Assembly: GCA_947461165.1 (NCBI GenBank)
Contig: CANHJR010000071.1
Span: forward strand, 1 to 6,660
Reading direction: 5' to 3'
Source: Saprospirales bacterium
GTDB taxonomy: Bacteria > Bacteroidota > Bacteroidia > Chitinophagales > JADJOU01
DNA length: 6,660 bases
Below are positions 1-5,789 of the stretch, in pieces (position 1 is the first letter of the stretch; each line of letters starts with the position of its first letter). Position numbers and translations under genes: made by a program. The notes beneath the pieces are model-generated. The model was not told where the DNA came from, did not search any database, and saw only the letters and a program-made list of their open reading frames with translations.

Positions 1-263
1 CTTACTTCCAAAATTTGAAAACGGCAGCAAATAAAAGCTGTGAACTATAATTGACCTAATCCGACCAAGGTTATCACAGTGCCATCAAAAGAGAATGATA
101 GGGTAGACGATCAAGTATTGGTTATTACTTTTCTATTTGGAGTTGTAATGATTTTTTAAAGCCAAAGTATTTGATTTGTTTAATTAAGAAAAACACCTAC
201 ACTATTGTGCATGTTGGATTTATGAGATGTTTTTCTTAGATACAAAAAATGAGATATCATGTC
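1..263. other. Left-edge intergenic DNA, no supportable gene
   Basis: All frames are closed by stops at short intervals and I see no conserved protein signature. Two short plus-strand frames are open from the left edge and stop at 34 and 50, so the tail of a gene lying outside the window could end here, but nothing in these 10-15 residues can be recognised. The only structure seen is the inverted repeat at 185-238, described separately. No tRNA-like cloverleaf was noticed. Confidence 0.5.
185..238 (-). terminator. Inverted repeat downstream of the SPFH gene, possible (bidirectional) terminator
   Basis: TAAGAAAAACACCT (185-198) pairs with AGATGTTTTTCTTA (225-238), 13 of 14 positions complementary, across a 26-base loop. 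It starts about 26 bases past the stop of the minus-strand SPFH gene. The 3' arm read on the minus strand carries a run of five T, and the mirror A-run means a similar T-run is met on the plus strand. The long loop and A/T-rich stem make it a weak intrinsic terminator; an operator or a chance repeat is possible. Confidence 0.35.
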
Positions 264-1172
264 CTACTTACCATCCAAGATAATAGGTGCGCTTCCTTTT
301 CCCATAATGACTATTTTGGCGTTTTGAGAGCTCGCTAGTTCTTTGTAGGCCTTGATTTGTTCGTACTGCAATTGCTTGTCTGTAAGTGATTGGTTTATGA
401 TGTTTTGGTAGTCTGAAATACCTTGTGCTTCTACTCGTTTTCTTTCAGCTTCTTGTTTTTCCTTTTGCAGGACGAATTGCATTTTTTGTGCTTCCTGCTC
501 AGCCTGAATTTTTTCTTCGATAGACTTTTTTACACGATCAGGCAAGGTGATGTTGCGTATCATTAACTGTTCCAAAACCAAACCCCTGTTTTTAAAATCA
601 GATTCAATGGATTTGAAAATTCGATTTTGAAACTCATCTCTTCTTGTAGAATATAATGCGACAGCCTCATAATAAACAGCGTTATCGCGAATTTTGGTTC
701 TAGTGATCGGTCTGACGATGACATCTCGGTATTCTGTTCCAACATTGCGAAGTAGGTTAGGTGCCATATCTGGCTTGACCGAATATAAAACTGTCAAATC
801 GATGACGACTTCCAATCCATCTGCCGTTAATACTTTAATAGCGTCATCACCTGATTTTTCTCCTTCATCATGGACAGAACTCATCGTATAATTTTGTGTC
901 TTAATATCCATTTCAGTGACATTATATATCGGATTTACGATATTGAGCCCACTAGACAATGTTTCATTGCTAACCTTGCCAAACATAGATTTGACCCCAA
1001 CTTGACCAGTTCCGATTTGAACAAAAATAGAGGTCATAAAACTCAGCAAAAAAAGCACAATGCCAAGAATTTTTCCATAATGAAACATCTTCTTTGATTT
1101 GTCATCAAACGACTTTGAGAACAAAAAATAACTAATAGCAAAAATGACTAAGCCAAGGATCATTAGGAACAT
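264..1172 (-). CDS. Prohibitin-like SPFH/Band 7 membrane protein
   Basis: The 302-residue product is a membrane-anchored SPFH (stomatin/prohibitin/flotillin/HflK-C) protein. Such proteins form large oligomeric rings or scaffolds on the membrane and often control membrane proteases such as FtsH; this role is inferred from the family. Two hydrophobic segments are seen, at about residues 2-18 and 33-52, separated by a basic/acidic linker. The SPFH domain follows at about 52-215, opening with the typical G-x-V-G-V-K..FGKV and S-G-L-N-I-V-N-P motifs and including V-x-P-x-x-R-x-x-I-R-D (152-163) and the I-R-N-I-T-L-P-D-R-V segment (205-214). A charged, Gln/Glu/Lys-rich coiled coil covers about 215-250, and a short hydrophobic tail with I-V-I-M-G-K-G (287-293) ends the protein, as in prohibitin-type members. 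The coiled coil and G-K-G tail favour prohibitin over stomatin. Met4 is an alternative start. A -7-like box lies 36 bases upstream. Confidence 0.88.
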   Translation of the reverse strand: MFLMILGLVIFAISYFLFSKSFDDKSKKMFHYGKILGIVLFLLSFMTSIFVQIGTGQVGVKSMFGKVSNETLSSGLNIVNPIYNVTEMDIKTQNYTMSSVHDEGEKSGDDAIKVLTADGLEVVIDLTVLYSVKPDMAPNLLRNVGTEYRDVIVRPITRTKIRDNAVYYEAVALYSTRRDEFQNRIFKSIESDFKNRGLVLEQLMIRNITLPDRVKKSIEEKIQAEQEAQKMQFVLQKEKQEAERKRVEAQGISDYQNIINQSLTDKQLQYEQIKAYKELASSQNAKIVIMGKGSAPIILDGK

Positions 1173-1208
1173 AGTATGAGGGTTTTATTCAATTACAACA
1201 TAAAATAA

Positions 1209-1216
1209 CAAAACTA
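1209..1216 (-). promoter_or_regulatory. Candidate -7 element for the SPFH gene
   Basis: The minus strand reads TAGTTTTG, an exact match to the Bacteroidota -7 consensus TAnnTTTG, ending 36 bases before the SPFH start codon. No TTG is seen at the usual 17-23 bases upstream, so only half of the promoter is supported. In AT-rich intergenic DNA such a match can arise by chance. Confidence 0.35.
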
Positions 1217-1266
1217 AGTTCTAAAAATCGTATTTGGAAATGTTAAATTGTTAAGCAATTGAAGGT

Positions 1267-1285
1267 TAGCAAATTAGATTTGCTA
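1267..1285 (-). terminator. Perfect hairpin just after the YCII gene stop
   Basis: TAGCAAAT (1267-1274) and ATTTGCTA (1278-1285) form a perfect 8-bp stem with a 3-base loop, one base past the TAA stop of the YCII gene. On the minus strand it is not followed by a T-run, so it is a poor classical intrinsic terminator. It may mark a transcript 3' end by protecting it from exonucleases. A second small palindrome (AATTG..CAATT, 1246-1260) lies immediately beyond. Confidence 0.35.
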
Positions 1286-1286
1286 T

Positions 1287-1616
1287 TTAAAGCAATTCTC
1301 TCACTTCAATCTTGTCTCCAATAGAAAATGTTGGACATTGCTTTCCTATTTCGATGGCCGCTTCGAGATTTTCCGCATGGACTATATATAGACCACCAAA
1401 AGCGATTTCAGGATAAGGAATCTCGCGCTGCTGAATCGAGCCATCAACCATTTCAAGCAAACAGCCTCGACCATTCAATCCATAACCATTAACAAAAACA
1501 CCATTTTTTGCCAATTTATTGGCCCATTGTATATGTAATTGAATAATTTCTTGCAATTCGTTGTCTGGTCTTGAAGTTCGTATATCTTCACGTATAATTA
1601 AAATAAACTGTTTCAT
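1287..1616 (-). CDS. YCII-domain (YciI-like) small protein
   Basis: The 109-residue product has the size and fold pattern of YCII-related proteins, small alpha/beta-barrel dimers of the ferredoxin-like superfamily. It begins with a beta strand M-K-Q-F-I-L-I-I-R-E, continues with a helix carrying a histidine (His28, in a HIQWANKLAKNG stretch) at the place where the family usually has its putative active-site histidine, and ends with the typical G-G-L-Y-I-V-x-A-E-N-L-E-A-A-I-E-I-G-K-x-C-P (74-95) and K-I-E-V-R-E-L (102-108) segments. The family's biochemical role is largely unsettled; some members are fused or adjacent to ECF sigma factors, and a few act in aromatic-compound chemistry. No sigma factor is present here. 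The gene stands 65 bp after the membrane protein gene, with a terminator-like hairpin between, so it is probably transcribed separately, though no clear promoter was found. Confidence 0.8.
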   Translation of the reverse strand: MKQFILIIREDIRTSRPDNELQEIIQLHIQWANKLAKNGVFVNGYGLNGRGCLLEMVDGSIQQREIPYPEIAFGGLYIVHAENLEAAIEIGKQCPTFSIGDKIEVRELL

Positions 1617-1660
1617 TGCCTTGTTTTTGTGTTTTATCTGGGCTATATCAAATCCGAGTG

Positions 1661-1689
1661 AAAAAGATGCTCATTGCTTAGTCAATGAG
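1661..1689 (-). terminator. Intrinsic terminator at the end of the thiolase-carA-membrane protein unit
   Basis: On the minus strand CTCATTG and CAATGAG (plus-strand 1683-1689 and 1670-1676) form a perfect 7-bp stem with a 6-base loop, followed after a few bases by CTTTTT (1661-1666). This hairpin plus T-tract is the classical intrinsic terminator form. The hairpin includes the TGA stop codon (1682-1684) of the upstream membrane protein gene. The stem is short and not GC-rich, so termination may be incomplete and the YCII gene may receive some readthrough. Confidence 0.55.
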
Positions 1690-2272
1690 GTTGATCTCCA
1701 GTCAACTTCAATTTTCTAGTTATAAATTCTTTCAAAATGATCTCATAATCCCAGCTAAATATATCTTTTCCAAAGCTGATCATTCGACCTTCATATTGAA
1801 ATTGTAACTTATCATTTTTATGTGCGTTTGCTATAACTTTATCTTGAGTTTCAAAACCAAAATAGTCTATGTGTTCTGACTTTAAAGGATGATCTGCTAG
1901 CTTGAATTCTTTGTCTGAGAAGTTGATTTGATCTATTTTTCCCAATTCAAAGTATTCTGAGGACTTAACAAATAAGCCGCCTTGCTCTAGTATTAAATAG
2001 GTTGACCCAAGAATCATTTTTTCACTTCGAAATATTTGTTTCAAGAATGAAAAACTCACCAAGAAATAAACGAAAATTATCGCTAATATAATGAGGTTCA
2101 TCAGCCATAATTTGAAATTGAACAAGTCGATATGAGGTATGGTGAAAATAGCAATACTAAAGGTGATACCGCCATATAACAAAAATAGAAATAACCAAAA
2201 AACTTTCTTTTTATAGAAAGAAAGTTCCTTTAAAATAAATTCAATTGTTTCTCCCGAGGTTATTGCTAACAT
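1682..2272 (-). CDS. Hypothetical two-helix membrane protein, possible bacterial PH-like domain
   Basis: I do not recognise this 196-residue protein by name. It has a short amphipathic N-terminus, two strongly hydrophobic segments at about residues 23-45 and 54-78 joined by a short loop, then a soluble region of roughly 115 residues. That region begins with strand-like stretches (T-Y-L-I-L-E-Q-G-G-L-F-V-K, 91-103; E-L-G-K-I-D-Q-I-N-F, 109-118) and ends with a helix-like segment around 172-190. Two membrane helices followed by a beta-rich domain with a 'y.il...g.......i..ie' pattern recalls YcxB-like or bacterial PH-domain membrane proteins; this is inference from layout, not a motif match. 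The basic K-K-K before helix 1 and basic residues after helix 2 suggest both ends are cytoplasmic. The start is 20 bp after the carA stop, so the two are probably co-transcribed; the hairpin at its own stop would end the transcript. Confidence 0.7.
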   Translation of the reverse strand: MLAITSGETIEFILKELSFYKKKVFWLFLFLLYGGITFSIAIFTIPHIDLFNFKLWLMNLIILAIIFVYFLVSFSFLKQIFRSEKMILGSTYLILEQGGLFVKSSEYFELGKIDQINFSDKEFKLADHPLKSEHIDYFGFETQDKVIANAHKNDKLQFQYEGRMISFGKDIFSWDYEIILKEFITRKLKLTGDQPH

Positions 2273-2292
2273 TGAATTTAGGAATGGATGAT

Positions 2293-3375
2293 TTACAGCA
2301 TTTCTAAAAACTCATCAAACAAGTATCCACTATCATGTGGGCCTGGTGAACTCTCAGGGTGGTACTGCACCGAAAAGGCTTTTTTTCCTTTGATACGAAT
2401 TCCCTCGATTGTGTTATCATTGAGATTGATGTGCGTTATTTCGATATTCGAATTGGACTTTAGAGATTCTTCATCTACTCCAAATCCGTGGTTTTGAGAA
2501 GTGATTTCGCTTTTTTGATTTATCAAATTCTTCACTGGATGATTCAATCCTCTATGACCATAGTGTAATTTATAGGTACTAGCTCCTGCTGCCAAGGCTA
2601 AAATCTGCTGTCCAAGACAAATTCCAAAGGTAGGAATATTTTTGTCTAAAATAGCCTTTGTGTTCTCTACTGCATAATCCATACTTGCAGGGTCTCCAGG
2701 GCCATTGGATAGGAAAATTCCTTGAGGATTCCAGGCGAGAATCTCTGAAATCGGTGTTTTGGCAGGGAAGACTCGGAGTTGACAATTTCTAGATAAAAAA
2801 CAATTCAGTATGTTTTGCTTAATACCAAAATCATATACTGCAATTCTAAATTTAGCAGAATCACTTCCTAGGTCATATGGGGTTTGCGTACAAACCTTAC
2901 TAGACAATTCGGAGCCCTTCATTTTTGGAGCTTCAGCCAATTCTTTTTGAAGTTCTTCAATCGTCTTATCCTCAGTTGTAAGAATGGCATTCATCGCTCC
3001 TTGTCTGCGAATGATTTGAACCAATTTTCGAGTATCAATATTGTGAAGTGCAGGTACATTGTGCCTTTCAAAATACTGTTGCAAAGATTCTGAGGATATA
3101 GCACGAGAAGCTTTGTCGCTAAATTCACGACTGATCATTCCAAAAATGGATGTTTTTGGATTTTCTTCATCTGCCTTCATAGTGCCATAATTGCCAATAT
3201 GATTGGATGTCATAACAAGCATCTGACCATAGTAGCTTGGGTCTGTAAATAGCTCTTGGTATCCAGTCATACCCGTATTGAAGCAAAGTTCACCAACCTT
3301 CGTTGTACTCGCGCCGGCAGCGATTCCTTCAAATATATCACCATTTTCTAAGACTAGAATTCCTTTTTTGGACAT
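2293..3375 (-). CDS. carA: Carbamoyl-phosphate synthase small (glutamine amidotransferase) subunit
   Basis: CarA hydrolyses glutamine and channels the ammonia to CarB, which makes carbamoyl phosphate for pyrimidine and arginine synthesis in the cytoplasm. The 360 residues are slightly shorter than E. coli CarA and appear complete. The N-terminal CPSase small-chain domain covers about 4-140 (E-L-C-F-N-T-G-M-T-G-Y-Q-E at 29-41; S-Y-Y-G-Q at 47-51). The class I amidotransferase domain covers about 176-358: F-L-S-N-G-P-G-D-P (221-229), the nucleophile Cys253 in G-I-C-L-G-Q-Q, G-H-R-G-L-N-H-P-V (273-281), S-Q-N-H-G-F (293-298), and the His339/Glu341 pair in Q-Y-H-P-E-S-S-P-G-P (337-346). Many CarA sequences have His where Gln256 stands; this residue is not catalytic. 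carB is not in the window, so it must lie elsewhere. The gene sits 31 bp after the thiolase stop and 20 bp before the membrane protein gene, probably in one transcript. Confidence 0.97.
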   Translation of the reverse strand: MSKKGILVLENGDIFEGIAAGASTTKVGELCFNTGMTGYQELFTDPSYYGQMLVMTSNHIGNYGTMKADEENPKTSIFGMISREFSDKASRAISSESLQQYFERHNVPALHNIDTRKLVQIIRRQGAMNAILTTEDKTIEELQKELAEAPKMKGSELSSKVCTQTPYDLGSDSAKFRIAVYDFGIKQNILNCFLSRNCQLRVFPAKTPISEILAWNPQGIFLSNGPGDPASMDYAVENTKAILDKNIPTFGICLGQQILALAAGASTYKLHYGHRGLNHPVKNLINQKSEITSQNHGFGVDEESLKSNSNIEITHINLNDNTIEGIRIKGKKAFSVQYHPESSPGPHDSGYLFDEFLEML

Positions 3376-3406
3376 TGTACTGGACTTGTTTTATATAAAT
3401 TATGTA

Positions 3407-4585
3407 CTATAAACTCTCAAATACGATGGCCGTAGCTCCACCGCCACCATTGCATATTCCCGCAGCACCATACTTTGCTCCTTTGTTTTTCAGTACGGAT
3501 AGCAAGGTACAAGCAATTCGTGCACCAGAACTGCCTATTGCGTGCCCTAAGGCAACAGCTCCGCCATAAATATTTGATTTACTGGCAGGAATGTTCATTT
3601 CTTTAAGATTCGCCAAAGCGACAACTGAAAATGCTTCATTGATTTCGAAAAAATCAACTTGCTCCATTGTGATTCCTGCGCGTTTGACGGCTAGTGGAAT
3701 TGCTAAAGCTGGTGCGGTTGTGAACCAATCTGGATCTTGTTCGGCATCCGCATATGAAACAATTTTAGCAATTGGTTTTAAGCCTAATGATTCCATCTTT
3801 TCCTTACTCATAAGAACCATAGCAGCAGCACCATCGTTTATTTTAGAGGCATTTACTGCCGTCACCGTTCCATTTTTATCGAATGCCGGCTTCACGGTTG
3901 CTATTTTGTCCCATTTAATGTTTTTATATTCGTCGTCTTCAATTACAATTTTAGGATCACCGCCACGTTGTGGAATTTCAACTGGTATCAATTCGTTTGC
4001 AAAGGCGTTTTCAGCATAAGCAGCCTGCGCTCTTTTGTATGATTCTGTCGCATAGGCATCTTGATCCTCACGAGAAAATTCATATTTTGATGCACATATT
4101 TCAGCAATATTGCCCATCATATTTTTCTTAAAAGGATCTTGTAATCCATCTCGAACAATGGCATCAATGATTTCGCCATTTCCATATCGATATCCATTTC
4201 TACCATTTGGGATATAATAAGGTGCATTGGTCATACTTTCAAAACCACCAGCTATGACTACCTCGTGAAGCCCTAATTGAATAGATTGTGCGCCCAATGC
4301 TATCGATTTTAATCCTGAAGCACAAACTTTATTTATTGTGGTGCAATTTGTATTGACGCTCACTCCTGCATTCAGCGCTGCTTGTCTAGCAGGGGCTTGA
4401 CCGTTATTTGCTTGTAAGACATTGCCTAGAATAACTTCTCCAACATCTTCACCTTTGAGTCCAATTTTATCCATAACCGCTTTCACGGCTATTGTTCCTA
4501 GTTCTACTCCTGATTTTGCGCTCAATGAACCGTTAAAAGCACCGATTGGTGTTCTGCCATAGGCTACGACAAATACTTCTTTCAT
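3407..4585 (-). CDS. Acetyl-CoA C-acetyltransferase (thiolase)
   Basis: This 392-residue thiolase most likely interconverts two acetyl-CoA with acetoacetyl-CoA plus CoA, or cleaves 3-ketoacyl-CoA, in the cytoplasm. Length and spacing match biosynthetic (type II) thiolases such as Zoogloea PhaA. All active-site features are visible: the acylated nucleophile Cys88 in I-N-K-V-C-A-S-G, the N-E-A-F motif at 316-319, His348 in A-L-G-H-A-I-G-S-S-G, and the acid/base Cys378 in G-I-C-N-G-G-G-G-A. The N-terminal R-T-P-I-G-x-F and the G-G-F-E-S-M-T-N-A-P loop (113-122) are also typical. Acetyl-CoA acetyltransferase is favoured over long-chain 3-ketoacyl-CoA thiolase by overall resemblance, but substrate range cannot be fixed from sequence. 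It is the first gene of an apparent unit with carA and the membrane protein, driven by the promoter at 4609-4639. The divergent dehydrogenase at 5790 acts on a neighbouring step of the same pathway. Confidence 0.95.
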   Translation of the reverse strand: MKEVFVVAYGRTPIGAFNGSLSAKSGVELGTIAVKAVMDKIGLKGEDVGEVILGNVLQANNGQAPARQAALNAGVSVNTNCTTINKVCASGLKSIALGAQSIQLGLHEVVIAGGFESMTNAPYYIPNGRNGYRYGNGEIIDAIVRDGLQDPFKKNMMGNIAEICASKYEFSREDQDAYATESYKRAQAAYAENAFANELIPVEIPQRGGDPKIVIEDDEYKNIKWDKIATVKPAFDKNGTVTAVNASKINDGAAAMVLMSKEKMESLGLKPIAKIVSYADAEQDPDWFTTAPALAIPLAVKRAGITMEQVDFFEINEAFSVVALANLKEMNIPASKSNIYGGAVALGHAIGSSGARIACTLLSVLKNKGAKYGAAGICNGGGGATAIVFESL

Positions 4586-4608
4586 TTATTTGATTTTAGA
4601 ATGTGATG

Positions 4609-4639
4609 CAAAGATAGAAACATGAACAAAACTGACCAA
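4609..4639 (-). promoter_or_regulatory. Bacteroidota-type promoter for the thiolase unit
   Basis: On the minus strand TTG (4637-4639) is followed by a 20-base spacer and TATCTTTG (4609-4616). This matches both parts of the Bacteroidota housekeeping promoter, TTG/TTTG near -33 and TAnnTTTG near -7, with spacing inside the known 17-23 base range. The -7 box ends 23 bases before the thiolase ATG, so the leader should be very short. It is the best promoter match in the window and sits between the TPR gene stop and the thiolase start. Confidence 0.65.
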
Positions 4640-4690
4640 TCACAATATCAAGAATGTTGAAAAATAAAATTCTTAAACCCAGATTACGCG

Positions 4691-5683
4691 TTAAAGCTTA
4701 TTCGCCTCGGTTTTGGCTTCAATCAAGGTCGTATCAAATACAAATGATTGCTCAAAAGCTTTTTTTGCTTCTTTTTTATTTCCAATGCTTAGCTTGACCT
4801 TTCCTATCATATAATAGGCCAAGGCATTTGATGGGTCAACTGCAATACACATTTCAAATCGAGATTGTGCACCTTTTAAGTCCTTTTTCTCAAACAAAAT
4901 AACACCAAGGTTATACAAGGCATTGGCATCTTGAGCATTTTTTATGACCTGTTGGTTGTAGATTTCAGCAGCCTTGTCGAGATTGCCTTTTGTTTTATAA
5001 TAAAAAGCCTTTTGCGAAATCGCAGTGGTATTATTTGTATTGGCTCGCGATGCATTATCAAAATATTGAAGGCAAAGGTCATTTTTTTGTTTGGCATAGA
5101 TTTGACCTAAAAGTTCAAAGGGTTGATCCCAGGTTGGGTCTTGTTCACTTGCCGTAATAAAATTTGAAATAGCCTTGGCGTCATTGTTTGATTCCATATA
5201 AATGATTCCTTTATACAAATATGCCTCTGGATTGAATTTGTCACGCTTCAATGCATTATTTAAGTGATTGATCGCATCTTGATATTTCTTGAGAATAACA
5301 CAATATTTACCTTGCTTGACGTGATATCTAGGTGAATATGGATCGATTTTGATAGCGTGATCCAATGCTGCAATAGCCCGGTCAATATTCAAATTATCAG
5401 CAAAAAAATCGGAAAGAATCTCAAAATATTCAGCCTTGCTCGAATCATAACTGACCATTTTGTAAAAATCATTCAATGCCTTTTCGTTTTCTTTTCTTTT
5501 CCAATACAATTGACCTCTTTGAGAGTATAGGCGTGCATTTCGAGGTGAATCAATTAGTTGCTCTTCAATTTCGAAAATTTTTGATTCTAAGGCATCCTTT
5601 GGAACCCTTGCTGGCTCATCTTTTTGAAAATAGTTACATGAAATGCTAGCAAATAAAACGGAAATTAGAACGATATACTTCAT
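4691..5683 (-). CDS. TPR-repeat lipoprotein
   Basis: The protein has 330 residues when started at the ATG at 5683. This start gives a clean lipoprotein signal peptide: M-K, a hydrophobic core (Y-I-V-L-I-S-V-L-F-A), then S-I-S-C with Cys16 as the lipid-anchored residue. An in-frame ATG at 5716 would add 11 polar/aromatic residues before the signal and is disfavoured. The -3 lipobox residue is Ser rather than Leu/Val, which is tolerated in Bacteroidota. After the cysteine comes N-Y-F-Q-K-D-E-P. From about residue 49 to 320 the protein is about eight tandem 34-residue tetratricopeptide repeats (49-82, 84-117, 119-152, 153-186, 187-219, 220-252, 253-286, 287-320), several ending in the typical D-P-x-x-x (114-118, 182-186, 283-287). 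It is thus a helical solenoid scaffold for protein contacts on an outer or inner membrane leaflet. The partner is unknown. The gene is separated from the thiolase by 105 bp holding the latter's promoter, so it seems monocistronic. Confidence 0.88.
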   Translation of the reverse strand: MKYIVLISVLFASISCNYFQKDEPARVPKDALESKIFEIEEQLIDSPRNARLYSQRGQLYWKRKENEKALNDFYKMVSYDSSKAEYFEILSDFFADNLNIDRAIAALDHAIKIDPYSPRYHVKQGKYCVILKKYQDAINHLNNALKRDKFNPEAYLYKGIIYMESNNDAKAISNFITASEQDPTWDQPFELLGQIYAKQKNDLCLQYFDNASRANTNNTTAISQKAFYYKTKGNLDKAAEIYNQQVIKNAQDANALYNLGVILFEKKDLKGAQSRFEMCIAVDPSNALAYYMIGKVKLSIGNKKEAKKAFEQSFVFDTTLIEAKTEANKL

Positions 5684-5756
5684 GTTGTAAAAATAAGGTT
5701 TTCCGCCCAATACCATTTTATTTTGAATAAAAATAATATAATCTAAATCGAATATC

Positions 5757-5764
5757 TATTTTTG
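5757..5764 (+). promoter_or_regulatory. Candidate -7 element for the 3-hydroxyacyl-CoA dehydrogenase gene
   Basis: TATTTTTG matches the Bacteroidota -7 consensus TAnnTTTG and ends 25 bases before the start codon at 5790, predicting a short leader. No TTG is present 17-23 bases upstream; the nearest TTTG (5722-5725) is 31 bases away, which is too far. The 106-bp divergent region between 5683 and 5790 must also hold the TPR gene promoter, for which no consensus box was found. Confidence 0.4.
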
Positions 5765-5789
5765 CAAGGAACTAAACAAAACGAAAAAA

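Noticed and set aside
79..159. Short GTG-started plus-strand frame of 26 codons
   Set aside because: It is too short, has no recognisable motif or start context, and lies in stop-rich DNA.
1246..1260. AATTG..CAATT palindrome as an operator or terminator
   Set aside because: A 5-bp A/T-rich stem in AT-rich intergenic DNA is readily expected by chance.
3591..4019. 142-codon open frame on the plus strand inside the thiolase gene
   Set aside because: It is wholly antisense to a thiolase with every catalytic motif intact, and its translation shows no recognisable domain; it is a shadow of the real frame. The shorter frames inside the SPFH and carA genes are the same kind of artefact.
4650..4674. 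AAGAAT..ATTCTT inverted repeat after the TPR gene as a terminator
   Set aside because: The stem is only 6 bp of nearly pure A/T with a 13-base loop, and the T-rich stretch lies inside the loop rather than after the stem.
5684..5716. Upstream in-frame ATG for the TPR lipoprotein adding 11 residues
   Set aside because: It would put polar and aromatic residues ahead of a clean M-K-hydrophobic-Cys lipoprotein signal; the ATG at 5683 gives the standard layout.
5722..5764. TTTG at 5722-5725 as the -33 partner of the -7 box at 5757
   Set aside because: The 31-base gap is well outside the 17-23 base range for these promoters, so only the -7 element was reported.
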